Below the pieces are notes generated by a model. The model had not been told where the DNA came from. It made no database searches and was given only the letters and a program-made list of their open reading frames with translations. Positions 9,061 through 18,265 of a stretch of 64,000 nt of DNA are shown here, in pieces (the stretch's first letter is position 1; each line of letters begins with the position of its first letter). Source of the DNA: Rhizobium altiplani. Lineage in GTDB: Bacteria; Pseudomonadota; Alphaproteobacteria; Rhizobiales; Rhizobiaceae. Location of the stretch: assembly GCF_001542405.1 (NCBI RefSeq), contig NZ_LNCD01000021.1, positions 1 through 64,000 of the forward strand, in the 5' to 3' direction. A program made the translations under genes and the position numbers.

Positions 9061-10494
9061 TCAAGGTGTGATCATGCCCGTCAACAGGCCGTAGGCCCCG
9101 ATCACGCCAGCAATCAATGTGACGGCGAAGATGATGAGCTCGGTGGAGGTAAACAGCTGCAATTTCTGCTCACGCCGCGCCCAGACATAAAGAATGGTGC
9201 CGGGCACCAGGAGGACGGCGACGAGAAGCACATATTTGAGACCGGCGGCAATGAACATGAAGATCGTGTAGATGATGGCGATCCAGGCGAAGATCTGGTC
9301 ACGACCGCGCTCATTGGGCGTCGTTTCATAGCCCACGCCGCTGCGGGCAAGCAAAACGCCATAGCCGGCGACGAGGAGGTAGGGCAGTAGCGAGGTGACG
9401 CTCGTCATGTCGAGCATGAAATTGAAGGCGTCGCGCGACCAGTAGGTGGAGATGATGAACAGCGACACGACGATATTTGTGAGCCACAACGCGTTGGCTG
9501 GTACGCGATTGGCATTCTGGGCGGCAAAGAGCCTCGGCATGTCGTCGGACTTGGCCGCGGCGAAGAGCACTTCGGCGCAGATCAGCGACCAGGCGAGATA
9601 GGCGCCCAACACCGACACCAGAACGCCGATCGAGATGAATACGGCGCCCCAGTGGCCGACAACGGCTTCCAGAACCGCGGCCATTGAAGGCTGCTGGACG
9701 GCGGCAATCGCCGATTGCGGCATCACCGCATACGGAAGCATGGTCACCGCCACCATCAGACCGGTGACGCCGACAAAGCCCAGTATGGTAGCGGCGCCGA
9801 CATCGGAGCGTTTTTCGGCAAAGCGTGAATAGACGCTTGCGCCTTCGATACCGATGAACACGAACACGGTGATCAACATGGTATCGCGGACCTGCGCGAC
9901 GAGCGACTTTGCCGGCATGTCCGCACCGCCAAAGAAGTTCTCGGAGAACTGCGTATAGTTGAAAAAGAAGATCAGCAGCAGGATGAAGACGAGGATCGGC
10001 ACGATCTTGGCGACGGTGACGACGGTGTTGATGAACGCTGCCTGCTCCACCCCCTTCAGGATCATGAAATGGAAGGCCCAGACGCCCACCAGCGACACGA
10101 TGATCGCAATCGCGCTGCTTCCGTCGCCGAAGATGCCCGGGAAAAAGCGCCCCAGGGTCGAGCCGATGAGCACCCAGTAGAAGACGTTGCCGAGGCAACT
10201 TCCAAGCCAGTAACCGAAGGCCGAAAGGAAGCCCATGTAGTTACCGAAACCAGCCTTGGCATAGGCGAACACGCCCGCGTCGATGTCCGGCCGTTTCTCG
10301 GCAAGAGCCTGAAACACACGCGCCAGCATGTACATGCCGGTACCCGCGATTGCCCAGGCGATGATGGCTCCGAAAGGTCCTGTGGCGGCGCCGAAGCGAC
10401 CGGGCAAGTTGAAAATGCCGGCCCCGACCATGGATCCGACAACCATGCCAGTGAGTGCCAAACGCGAAAATTTCTGCGTGGATTGAGATGCCAT
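9061..10494 (-). CDS. arcD: Arginine/ornithine antiporter, APC superfamily (copy 1)
   Basis: A 477-residue membrane protein with about 12-13 hydrophobic helices. It has the APC start [15 protein letters not shown] and a proline/glycine-rich TM1 typical of basic amino acid antiporters of the ArcD/LysP-like APA group. It is separated from arcA by 19 bases, so the two are probably cotranscribed and it imports arginine in exchange for ornithine or citrulline. GAGGG lies before the ATG. The second copy (10684-12114) is a clear paralogue with the same opening motif. Confidence 0.88.
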   Translation of the reverse strand: MASQSTQKFSRLALTGMVVGSMVGAGIFNLPGRFGAATGPFGAIIAWAIAGTGMYMLARVFQALAEKRPDIDAGVFAYAKAGFGNYMGFLSAFGYWLGSCLGNVFYWVLIGSTLGRFFPGIFGDGSSAIAIIVSLVGVWAFHFMILKGVEQAAFINTVVTVAKIVPILVFILLLIFFFNYTQFSENFFGGADMPAKSLVAQVRDTMLITVFVFIGIEGASVYSRFAEKRSDVGAATILGFVGVTGLMVAVTMLPYAVMPQSAIAAVQQPSMAAVLEAVVGHWGAVFISIGVLVSVLGAYLAWSLICAEVLFAAAKSDDMPRLFAAQNANRVPANALWLTNIVVSLFIISTYWSRDAFNFMLDMTSVTSLLPYLLVAGYGVLLARSGVGYETTPNERGRDQIFAWIAIIYTIFMFIAAGLKYVLLVAVLLVPGTILYVWARREQKLQLFTSTELIIFAVTLIAGVIGAYGLLTGMITP

Positions 10495-10560
10495 GTCGCC
10501 CTCTCATGCCAACTGATGTTGCTTTTTAAAGCTTATGCACGTCGTGTAATTATTTGCTTC

Positions 10561-10580
10561 GGAACGATAATTTCGTTTCC
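10561..10580. promoter_or_regulatory. Inverted repeat upstream of arcD copy 1
   Basis: GGAACGA and TCGTTTCC face each other across five bases, with one extra base in the right arm. It lies 67 bases before the arcD copy 1 start, in the 189-base gap between the two antiporter genes. It could be an operator or a weak hairpin; nothing in the sequence decides. Confidence 0.3.
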
Positions 10581-10683
10581 CTGCGACTGTGATCCGTATG
10601 AAATACCACGAATATGCGATGCCTGCAATTTTTTACGACCACTGGCTGTATTTGAACAACCATTCGTCGCGTTGCGCGATCGA

Positions 10684-12114
10684 CTAAATGCTAATACGTC
10701 CCGTCGCGATGCCCAGTATCGCGACAACTGCGCCGACCGCCGCAACCATAAATATGGCGGTCTCTGCGGGAGTAAAGGTGCGCTTACTCTGTTCGCGTCT
10801 CGCCATGAGGTAAAGGATGGTTCCGGGTCCATAGATCGCGGCCGACAAGAGAAGGTGCTTGGCCCCCGCGGCATAGATCAGCCCGGCGGTATAGAGAAGC
10901 GCGATACCGGCCCGCACGAAGTCGCCACGATGACCGGACGAATCCCGCTCGTATGTCTCGCCAGTCCAGGCGAGCTTGAAGCCGTAAGCCGCAACCAAGA
11001 GGTATGGGATCAGGATCATCGAGCTCGTCAGCTCAAGCGCCAGGGTGAAGGCGTATTGCGCAAAGAGAGTGAGGACCAGGAAAACCTGGACCACAATATT
11101 GGTGAGCCAGAGCGCATTCGAAGGAACACCGCTTTCGTTCTCTTTGGAAAGAAAGCGCGGCATCGTGTCGTACTTCGACGCCGAATAGAGAATTTCGGCG
11201 GCGAGCAGCACCCAAGAAAGGTAGGCGCCGGCGACCGAGATTATCAGAGCGGCACTGACGAACAGCCGACCCCACGGCCCGACCACCGCTTCCAGCACGC
11301 CAGCCATCGAAGGATTCCTGAGCGTTGCGAGATCTGTGCGCGGCATTATCCCGTAGGACAGGAGCGTAATCAGAACCATCAGCGAAAGCACGCCGAGAAA
11401 GCCGGTCAGCGTCGCGATACCGACATCGGCACGATTGCGTGCGTAACGCGAGTAAACACTCGCGCCCTCGATACCGACAAAGACGAAGACCGTGACCAGC
11501 ATGGTCGCGCGCACCTGGCTGGCAATATCGGCGAAGGTCGGGTCACCGCCGCCCCAGAAATTGGCGGCGAACAGGTCGTATCTGAAACCCGCAATCACGA
11601 AGACGATGAAGAGCAAGATCGGAACAATCTTCGCAAACGTAACGATCGTGTTGATTACCGCGGCTTCGCGAATGCCGCGCAGGATAACGAAATGCATGCA
11701 CCAGAGGAGGATCGAAGACGTTGCGACCGCGAGTATCGTGTTGCCATCGCCGAAGATCGGGAAAAACAGCCCAAGTGTCGATTTGATGAGCACAAAATAT
11801 GAAACATTGCCCAGGAGCGCCGCCGACCAGTAGCCAAGAGCCGAGAGGAAACCGAGATAGTTGCCGAAGCCGGCCTTGGCATAGGCATAAATGCCTGCGT
11901 CGAGATCGGGCCGGCGCCGCGATAGTGATTGGAAGACGAAGGCGAGCATCAGCATGCCGACGCCGGCGATCGTCCAGGCGATGATGGCACCGAACGGTCC
12001 GGTTGCGCGGCCGAAGGCCTGTGGCAAGGAAAATATCCCCGCGCCGACCATCGAGCCCACACACATCGCCATCAGGGTCCAAATCGAAAACTTTCCTTCA
12101 GAGGGAGAGGTCAT
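10684..12114 (-). CDS. Arginine/ornithine antiporter, APC superfamily (copy 2)
   Basis: A 476-residue APC-family transporter parallel to arcD copy 1 along its length: [20 protein letters not shown] at the start, [19 protein letters not shown] in the middle. The substrate may be arginine, ornithine, citrulline or agmatine. It is the first gene of the arginine block and lies 189 bases upstream of arcD copy 1, so either a shared operon or separate promoters are possible. AGAGGGAGAG precedes the ATG. Confidence 0.85.
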   Translation of the reverse strand: MTSPSEGKFSIWTLMAMCVGSMVGAGIFSLPQAFGRATGPFGAIIAWTIAGVGMLMLAFVFQSLSRRRPDLDAGIYAYAKAGFGNYLGFLSALGYWSAALLGNVSYFVLIKSTLGLFFPIFGDGNTILAVATSSILLWCMHFVILRGIREAAVINTIVTFAKIVPILLFIVFVIAGFRYDLFAANFWGGGDPTFADIASQVRATMLVTVFVFVGIEGASVYSRYARNRADVGIATLTGFLGVLSLMVLITLLSYGIMPRTDLATLRNPSMAGVLEAVVGPWGRLFVSAALIISVAGAYLSWVLLAAEILYSASKYDTMPRFLSKENESGVPSNALWLTNIVVQVFLVLTLFAQYAFTLALELTSSMILIPYLLVAAYGFKLAWTGETYERDSSGHRGDFVRAGIALLYTAGLIYAAGAKHLLLSAAIYGPGTILYLMARREQSKRTFTPAETAIFMVAAVGAVVAILGIATGRISI

Positions 12115-12150
12115 GACACAAACCGAGTTGTTGGATGGGTGACGTTTAGC

Positions 12151-12164
12151 GCGTCATTTGACGC
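12151..12164. promoter_or_regulatory. Perfect palindrome GCGTCA-TT-TGACGC upstream of arcD copy 2
   Basis: The arms match exactly, 37 bases before the copy 2 start codon, in the gap behind the Mrp operon. The position suits an operator for the arginine block. It does not resemble an FNR/FixK site (TTGAT-N4-ATCAA), which I looked for because such pathways are often oxygen-regulated. Confidence 0.4.
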
Positions 12165-12252
12165 AAAGTGCTCAGCAAGAAATTGAGAAACTGCGCCTCC
12201 AGTCCCGTTTGCAGGATCACGCACGGGCCGCGCCTGTATTGAATACCGATAA

Positions 12253-15200
12253 TCAACCACGTGCATAGGTCCCGAAAAGGTAAAGGACGATGATGTAACA
12301 GAGTATCTGCAGTGCGTAGGTCTGGCCATTGCCGGTATAGGCCTGGCGAACCCACTGCGCCGCTCCAATGACCGCAGCGCTGGTTCCGTTCCAGACGGCC
12401 CTGGCCAAGGGTTCGGTGACCGCTGCCAGCGCCGGTTTATAAAAGCGATAGAAGGCGTCGATGCCCGTTCTCGAAAAGCGGCCGAGATTGCCCCGGTAAA
12501 TAAGCCAGGCGACGAGAAGGATCGCAGCCGACAGCATAAGTGCGACCGTCATCGCTGGCAGCGGATTCCAGTGCGCATAAACCTCTTCGAGCGACATTCC
12601 CTGCCAGACGAGCCTTGAGGAAAATTGCGGGTCGATTGCTGCCGAAATCGGACCCATCACGAATTTCGGGAAAAATGAGAGTGCCAGAATGGCGGCCGCA
12701 AGTACCGCCTGTGGCACAAGCAGGCTGATCGGGGCTTCACGCAGATATAGCCGGTCTCCTTTCGGTGGGCTCAGGAAGATCGCGTAGGCGAAGCGGAACA
12801 TGTAAAGCAGACCGAGCAAGGTCGCAGCCACGCCAAGCGCGGCCAGCCCGTACCACCCACGATCGATCATGGCACTGAGGAGCAGCCATTTGGCGCCGAA
12901 GCCGACGAGTGGCGGCAGTCCCGACATCGACAGCAGCGCGACGACGGCAAGCACGAACGTGAGCGGCATTGCCGTCTTAAGTCCGCTGATTTCGTCGAAG
13001 CGGCGCGTGCCGGTTCGCAAAATGACGGCAGCTGCCACGAGAAAAAGAATGCCCTTGACCATCAGATGGTTGGCGATGAGATACATCGCCGTCACCCAGC
13101 CAAGATGGCTCATCATCGCGATTGCCGTCATGATATAGCCGATCTGGCTCATGCTCGAATAAGCGAGCATGAGCTTTACGTCATCCTGCTTGAGCGCCAT
13201 CGCTGCACCGCCAAGCGTGGTCAGAAGGCCGATCCAGGCCATCACATGTGCAAGCTCCAACCCCGTATTTGCCCTTATCGCCAGATAGGTGACAAGAAAC
13301 AGGCCGACGATCGCGACCTTGCTGACCACGGCCGACAGCATCGCCGACATGTCATCATCGGCTTCCGCATAGGCGCCGGGAAGCCAGACATGCAGGCCGA
13401 TCGCGCCGGCCTTAATGAGAAAGCCAATCCCTAAGAGGGTGAATGCCATCGACGCCATGCTGGATGAAACGAGCGCGTCCAGGGAGATGGTGCCGCTCGC
13501 TGCAGCCGCAAGCCCGAAACCGGAAAGAATGCAGAAGGCCGAAATCAGGGAAAACATCAGGAAGGGCAGAGCATGCGGGTGCGCACTTCGCCCTTGCATG
13601 ATGAGGAAATAGGTCGACAGGGTGACCAGTTCCCAGTTGAAGAAGAACTCGAGACTGGTGGGCGCCCAAAGCAGTCCGACGATCGCAAGCAGCAGGACCG
13701 TCATGAATGGATAGTAGCTGGGACGCTGATCGGTGCGATAAAGCCCCGCCATGGCAACGACGAGCCCGCCCCCAAGCAGAAGGGCGGCGAACAGCTGATT
13801 GAGCCCGGCCATCCCGGAGACTTGTGCCATGCCGAGAAAGAACACGAGCGCGAGCATCAGCACGCATTTGATCCGGCCGGGAAGAAAGTCCACGCAGAAG
13901 ACGACGAGACCCGCCAGGAGCGGCAGGAAAAGCTGGAGCGAGGCAACCCCGGCAAGTCGTGATGCGATCCAGCCTCCCGCAGTCAGTAACATCACGCAGA
14001 CAAGCGACGGCGCGAGTGCAGCGATATTGGGCCAGGCTTCGGCAATCTCGGCCGACGCCCGTGTCGACTGCTTGAACCAGCGAAACATATAGGCAGCTTC
14101 GAGAAGCGACCCAGCCAGAATGAGGATCACCCAACCGTAGCGCTCGCCCGCGGCAAGCCGCACCACGAGCTCCCACTTTGCCCAGAAGCCGGGGAAAGGT
14201 GGCAGACCGGAGATTGCAAGGAGCAACATGGCAAAGACGAGGAGCGTCAGCGGTCGGTTGGCGATGGCAGGCCATGCCGCAGTGCGTGGGAGCCCAACCG
14301 CACCAGCCAGCCAGAACAGGCCGGCCTTCGCGAAAAGATGGTTGAAGAACAGTCCGCCGACCACAAGCGGCATCGCTGCGTCGGCGTCGAGTTCTCGCAG
14401 CAAGGCAAGCGACAGCATCAAAAGGCCCATCTGGGCAATCGACGAATAGCCGAGCAGGCGCTGCACCTTCGCCTGCGGCAGACCGGCGAGATTGGAGAAG
14501 AGAAAGGTCAGGCCACCCGCCCAGGCAATGAGGTCGTAATGGCTCGCAAACAGCGGCAAAAGCTTGAACAGCGCAAAGAAGACGCCCGCCGACACACCAC
14601 CGGAGATGAGGGCTGCAATCCCGGCGGGCGCGGTTTCGTAAACGTCGAGACCCCAGCCATTGGCGGGAAAGGGTTTCAGTTCGAGGATCAGCGCCGATAG
14701 GACAAAGAGAAGCGCCGTCGTGCCGATCGGGCCAGATATCAGCGCACCGTGTTCGATCATGTCGTCGATGTTGAGGGTTCCGGTGACGTGGTAGAGCAGC
14801 ACCGCGCCCAACAGGAAGCATGACGAGGCGAGCACCGTCGCCATGATATACTTGAAGCTTGCCGAAAGTGCCGCAGGGCTGCCCGCCGTCCCCAGCAGGC
14901 CGTAGGTGGCGATCGACATGATCTCCAAAAAGACGAACTGGTTGAAGAGATCGCGGGTCATGACCATGCCGTTGATGCCCATGACCAGTATGAGATAGAG
15001 CAGCAGTGCCGCATAGGAGTTACGCAGCCGGCCCCATAGCTGCCAGACGCCGAGCATTGCGGCGAGATTGACGCTAACGGCGAAAAACCCCTCCCAAAGC
15101 CCGAAGCGCAGATTAATGGAAAAGGGTGGAATCGCTCCGGCGGTATAGATCTCGTTTGTCGACCCGCCATGGAGCAGCCACCACAACTGGACTACCGAGA

Positions 15201-15339
15201 CCAGCGTCATGCCGGCAAGGGCGGTGAAGAAGACGATGGCCGGGAGCGGCTTGGCAATGCGATAGACAAGCGGGATGAGAAAGCCACCGCCAAGGCCGAG
15301 CAGGAAAATCGTCAGCGGTTGCAGCACGCCGCCTACCAT
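12253..15339 (-). CDS. Double-module proton-conducting antiporter subunit (MrpD-MrpD-like fusion)
   Basis: A 1028-residue membrane protein made of two NuoL/M/N-type modules. Module 1 (about 1-465) has FNQFVFLEIMSIA with Glu139 and ILELKPFPANGWGLDVY with Lys222. Module 2 (about 475-1028) has FFFNWELVTLSTYFL with Glu570, LIKAGAIGLHVWLPGAY with Lys643, and AVVSKV with Lys674. These are the TM5 Glu and TM7/TM8 Lys residues that carry protons in Mrp and complex I antiporter modules, so both halves look functional. It ends the seven-gene operon and overlaps the MrpC-like gene by seven bases. Ordinary MrpA is about 800 residues with one such module plus a C-terminal MrpB-like tail, so this is not a plain MrpA. 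Confidence 0.85.
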   Translation of the reverse strand: MVGGVLQPLTIFLLGLGGGFLIPLVYRIAKPLPAIVFFTALAGMTLVSVVQLWWLLHGGSTNEIYTAGAIPPFSINLRFGLWEGFFAVSVNLAAMLGVWQLWGRLRNSYAALLLYLILVMGINGMVMTRDLFNQFVFLEIMSIATYGLLGTAGSPAALSASFKYIMATVLASSCFLLGAVLLYHVTGTLNIDDMIEHGALISGPIGTTALLFVLSALILELKPFPANGWGLDVYETAPAGIAALISGGVSAGVFFALFKLLPLFASHYDLIAWAGGLTFLFSNLAGLPQAKVQRLLGYSSIAQMGLLMLSLALLRELDADAAMPLVVGGLFFNHLFAKAGLFWLAGAVGLPRTAAWPAIANRPLTLLVFAMLLLAISGLPPFPGFWAKWELVVRLAAGERYGWVILILAGSLLEAAYMFRWFKQSTRASAEIAEAWPNIAALAPSLVCVMLLTAGGWIASRLAGVASLQLFLPLLAGLVVFCVDFLPGRIKCVLMLALVFFLGMAQVSGMAGLNQLFAALLLGGGLVVAMAGLYRTDQRPSYYPFMTVLLLAIVGLLWAPTSLEFFFNWELVTLSTYFLIMQGRSAHPHALPFLMFSLISAFCILSGFGLAAAASGTISLDALVSSSMASMAFTLLGIGFLIKAGAIGLHVWLPGAYAEADDDMSAMLSAVVSKVAIVGLFLVTYLAIRANTGLELAHVMAWIGLLTTLGGAAMALKQDDVKLMLAYSSMSQIGYIMTAIAMMSHLGWVTAMYLIANHLMVKGILFLVAAAVILRTGTRRFDEISGLKTAMPLTFVLAVVALLSMSGLPPLVGFGAKWLLLSAMIDRGWYGLAALGVAATLLGLLYMFRFAYAIFLSPPKGDRLYLREAPISLLVPQAVLAAAILALSFFPKFVMGPISAAIDPQFSSRLVWQGMSLEEVYAHWNPLPAMTVALMLSAAILLVAWLIYRGNLGRFSRTGIDAFYRFYKPALAAVTEPLARAVWNGTSAAVIGAAQWVRQAYTGNGQTYALQILCYIIVLYLFGTYARG

Positions 15340-15701
15340 TTCGATTCCGTCAGCGCGTCGATGGAAAGAGTTTTCCTGGCATCATGGATACGGATCGCAA
15401 AGGCAAGCATCACGGCGGTCACGGAAAAGCCGATGACGATCGCCGTGACCACCAGCGCGGCGGGGATGGGATCAACCGAACGCACCGTTGCCTCGGAGAT
15501 TGAAAGCGCCTTGTCGATGATCGGGGCCGTTCCCCCGGTTACATAGCCTGTCGCGACCATCACCAGATGCAGGCCGGTATTGATCAACGAAAAGCCGATG
15601 ATGATGCGCAGTATGTTGCGATGGCTAAGCATCCCCCAGAAGCCGATGAGGACGAGCGCGAAGCCCGTGACCATGAGAATGTGCGACACCGGCAGCCCCA
15701 T
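15333..15701 (-). CDS. mnhC: MrpC/NuoK-like antiporter subunit
   Basis: A 122-residue, three-helix membrane protein. FWGMLSHRNILRIIIGFSLI, NTGLHLVMVATG and the ALVVTAIVIGFSVTAVMLA helix match the MrpC/MnhC and NuoK family. It sits between the MrpB-like and double-module genes, as in Mrp and Mbh complexes. Confidence 0.88.
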   Translation of the reverse strand: MGLPVSHILMVTGFALVLIGFWGMLSHRNILRIIIGFSLINTGLHLVMVATGYVTGGTAPIIDKALSISEATVRSVDPIPAALVVTAIVIGFSVTAVMLAFAIRIHDARKTLSIDALTESKW

Positions 15702-15711
15702 GTTTCCTCCT

Positions 15712-16395
15712 TCAGCTTCTGAAGCGATCGATGACGACGCTGAGCTCCGCCCCCACCTTGATGCCCAACAGCGCCGAAATCACCGGGATCGCCCCGGCGC
15801 TGGCGAGTGAGCCAAACTCTCCCTTGGGCAGGATGTGGCTGTCGAGAAACCCGCCTGCGAACCAGAGTCCGCAAATTCCGAGCACGACGTAAATGACGCC
15901 GGCCAGCGATTCCGTTACGCTTAGAAAGCCTTGATGGAGGCCCGTATCGGGGCGGGCGAGCACTAGCAGCATCACGCCCGACGCCACCACAGCCCCTCCC
16001 TGGAAGCCGCCGCCGGCCGAAAGGTGACCGTTCATGATCACATAGGCGCCGAACAGGAAGATCAGCGGCAGGATGATCTTCGCGCCGTTTTCCACGAGCT
16101 CGCTTGGTCGCGGGGCTTCGTTCGTGCGGTCTTGCGCCGGCGATCCGCCAAGCAGGATGCCGACGCTCGCAGCCACCATGAAAAGGACGGCCACTTCGCC
16201 AAGTGTATCGAAGCCGCGAAAGGTGATCAGGATGCCGGTGACGACGTTCGCTCCGCCGAGATCCTGTGGCACCGCGGTGAGATAGTGCCGGGCAAGCGGC
16301 GAGAGCGTCTGGCGTTCGCTATATCCGCCTGCGACGCCGGCGAAGATGAACGCGAAGACGAGGATGGCAAGAAGGCTGAAGACGCGTTTTGTCAT
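15712..16395 (-). CDS. mnhB: MbhE-MrpB-like fused antiporter subunit
   Basis: A 227-residue membrane protein with two parts. Residues about 1-90 contain NVVTGILITFRGFDTLGEV, the region found at the C-terminus of MrpA or as separate MbhE. Residues about 105-227 contain GAYVIMNGHLSAGGGFQGGA, the hallmark of MrpB/MnhB (MbhF). Its start overlaps the end of the MrpG-like gene on this strand by four bases. The fusion supplies the MrpA tail that the large subunit lacks. Confidence 0.88.
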   Translation of the reverse strand: MTKRVFSLLAILVFAFIFAGVAGGYSERQTLSPLARHYLTAVPQDLGGANVVTGILITFRGFDTLGEVAVLFMVAASVGILLGGSPAQDRTNEAPRPSELVENGAKIILPLIFLFGAYVIMNGHLSAGGGFQGGAVVASGVMLLVLARPDTGLHQGFLSVTESLAGVIYVVLGICGLWFAGGFLDSHILPKGEFGSLASAGAIPVISALLGIKVGAELSVVIDRFRS

Positions 16396-16733
16396 GCCTC
16401 GCCCTCCTTGGCCGCCTCATCTGCATCGCGAAGCGCGTCTACGACCGTCGTCTCCGCCATCGGCGTGCGCACCGCATGGGCCGCGCGCGACAGCGCGTGC
16501 GACGACAGGGGGTTGGTTATCAGAACGAAAACGGCGACAATCAAGAGCTTGAGCGACCAATCGGGATGGTAGATGCCGAGCCCGGCGACGACAAGGATGT
16601 TGCCGAGCGTCGAGGCCTTGGTCCCCGCCTGGATGCGGGTAAAGACATCGGGCATGCGCAAAAGCCCGAGGCCGGCGGAAAAGAGAAAAAACGCGCCGAC
16701 AAGGATGACGATGCTGCCGACCAGCTCCTGCAC
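16392..16733 (-). CDS. mnhG: MrpG-like antiporter subunit
   Basis: A 113-residue membrane protein with LLRMPDVFTRIQAGTKASTL, the conserved stretch of MrpG/MnhG (MbhC), between hydrophobic helices. The C-terminal 35 residues are charged and probably cytosolic. It is tightly packed with its neighbours. Confidence 0.88.
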   Translation of the reverse strand: MQELVGSIVILVGAFFLFSAGLGLLRMPDVFTRIQAGTKASTLGNILVVAGLGIYHPDWSLKLLIVAVFVLITNPLSSHALSRAAHAVRTPMAETTVVDALRDADEAAKEGEA

Positions 16734-16736
16734 GTC

Positions 16737-16994
16737 TCACTCCTTCTCTCTACCGGCGTCTCCGCCGCCGGTTCTGCGAATGGCATAGAGAAAGATCAGC
16801 GTCGCGAGCCCGGAACCGATTGCTGCTTCCGCCATGGCGACATCGGGCGCGGCAAGCAGCACGTAGGAGACGGCCGCAAGCAGGCTCGCGAGCCCCGAAC
16901 TCACCATCGCCGTCATGAGATTGGGAAGGCGCACAGCAAGAACCCCGCTGATCAGGATGCAGCCGCACACCAGTATGACGAGAAGCTCTAGCAT
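16737..16994 (-). CDS. MbhD-like subunit (DUF4040)
   Basis: An 85-residue protein starting MLELLVILVCG at 16994, four bases from the MrpF-like gene's end; a longer frame upstream overlaps that gene and is not used. It has three helices and the segment LLAAPDVAMAEAAIGSGL, characteristic of MbhD/DUF4040 and of the region just before the MrpA tail. In archaeal Mbh and related complexes this piece is a separate gene, as here. Confidence 0.85.
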   Translation of the reverse strand: MLELLVILVCGCILISGVLAVRLPNLMTAMVSSGLASLLAAVSYVLLAAPDVAMAEAAIGSGLATLIFLYAIRRTGGGDAGREKE

Positions 16995-16998
16995 CGTG

Positions 16999-17259
16999 TC
17001 ACGGCCCCTTTTCCAGGAAACGAGCGATAGCAAGCACGGCAAGGAAGCTGAGCAGCCCGTAGACGAGCGCCACATCGATATACACGAACCGGCCGGAAAG
17101 ATGCGCATAAAGCGTCACCAGCGCGATCGAGACCACGGTCAGCATGTCGATTGCCACGACGCGGTCCATGAGGGTTTTGCCGATGATCAGACGCAGCGCC
17201 CCGAAAACGATGCTGAAGAAGATCAGGACGGCGGCAATGCGAACGATGAAATCAGCCAA
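16999..17259 (-). CDS. mnhF: MrpF-like antiporter subunit
   Basis: An 86-residue, three-helix protein. RLIIGKTLMDRVVAIDMLTV matches MrpF/MnhF (MbhB), where an Asp in the middle helix is conserved. It overlaps the end of the MrpE-like gene by eight bases. Confidence 0.88.
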   Translation of the reverse strand: MADFIVRIAAVLIFFSIVFGALRLIIGKTLMDRVVAIDMLTVVSIALVTLYAHLSGRFVYIDVALVYGLLSFLAVLAIARFLEKGP

Positions 17260-17785
17260 ACGCCGCCCCCAGGTGCTTTTCGAAGGGGCCGGCGATCATC
17301 GCGGCGGCTTGCTCCGGGTCTGTCGTCTTCACATCGAGCCAATGAACGAAAAGGGAGTCGTCCCTGATGTCCATGACCAGCGATCCGGGGGTCAGCGCGA
17401 TCGCATTGGTAAGGGCAAGGCGACCGATTGGCGATTTCAGCCGCATCGGGATCCTCACGATGCCGGGATGAATGTCGATGCGCGGCGAATAAACGTAGCG
17501 CAGCATGTTGACGTTCGCCTTCACCAGTTCAATGAAGAATACCGACGCAAAGGCAAGGAAATGGTATGCGGCGCCCGGTGTCAGCGCGGTCTGCTGCCAT
17601 AGTCCATAGCGACGAGAAAAGATCGCTGCGATGGCAAGGGAGATGACGGCGCCTGTCATCACGACCGGCAGAGCGAGAGAGGCGTTCACGATCAGCCAGA
17701 GCGCGAACAGCAAAACCCAAAGGCCGATCAAACCCTTGAGGGTTTCTGGCAAGCCGCGTTCGGTAGTTTCGCTCTCCGCCGGCAT
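17252..17785 (-). CDS. mnhE: MrpE-like antiporter subunit
   Basis: First gene of the operon; 177 residues from the ATG at 17785, preceded by GAAGG. A start 11 codons further upstream is possible. It has two or three N-terminal helices and FIELVKANVNMLRYVYSP, followed by TPGSLVMDI, both typical of MrpE/MnhE (MbhA). Gene order from here, E-F-D'-G-(E'B)-C-(DD), is closer to the Mbh-type membrane arm than to the usual rhizobial pha (Mrp) operon. Confidence 0.88.
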   Translation of the reverse strand: MPAESETTERGLPETLKGLIGLWVLLFALWLIVNASLALPVVMTGAVISLAIAAIFSRRYGLWQQTALTPGAAYHFLAFASVFFIELVKANVNMLRYVYSPRIDIHPGIVRIPMRLKSPIGRLALTNAIALTPGSLVMDIRDDSLFVHWLDVKTTDPEQAAAMIAGPFEKHLGAAFG

Positions 17786-18265
17786 AGCATCGACCTTCGT
17801 CGCCACTGCTAGTAGCAATCAAGCAGGGTTACCCCTCGAAATCAAGAGGGGCCGCCCTCCCCAAGGCCGACACCGATCGAACGTAACCTGACATCGTCCA
17901 TGAAGGTTGTGGCATTGCTCGCTCAAAATCTCGAAACCCGAGAAGCCGCAAGGTGATCAGAGCCTCAACCAAATGTCCTCGAAATCAAGCTTGAAATTTG
18001 CAGCAGAGCCGTTCAGGCTTTCAAAGCTTTTCTAAGAAATCGTTCAAAGGCCCTATTGCGTCGGAGACAATTCGAAGACAGTCGATCCTCGAAATTATCT
18101 TAATGCTCCGCTAACATTTCATAAGTTTAATCAGAGTTAGAAGCCGGGGAGTAACTTGGCGGCAAGGCGCTCTCTGCCGAATTGCTGCCAGTCCTAACGT
18201 TAGCAGCCACTTTCCTCCCCGACAGCTTCCTTGAAGCAATCAATGATCGACGAGTGGTGATCAAG
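17786..18265. other. Intergenic stretch between Mrp-like operon and yqhA
   Basis: The promoter of the minus-strand Mrp-like operon should lie at the left end and that of the yqhA-like gene at the right end. The middle (about 17960-18130) is AT-richer than its surroundings. I saw no convincing gene, repeat or known operator. Confidence 0.5.

Noticed and set aside
10069..11802. A 577-codon plus-strand frame
   Set aside because: It runs antisense to the two antiporters and is rich in Arg, Asp and His, as expected of an antisense high-GC frame.
12115..12252. FNR/FixK-type box (TTGAT-N4-ATCAA) for the arginine genes
   Set aside because: I searched this gap and the gap at 10495-10683 and found no adequate match.
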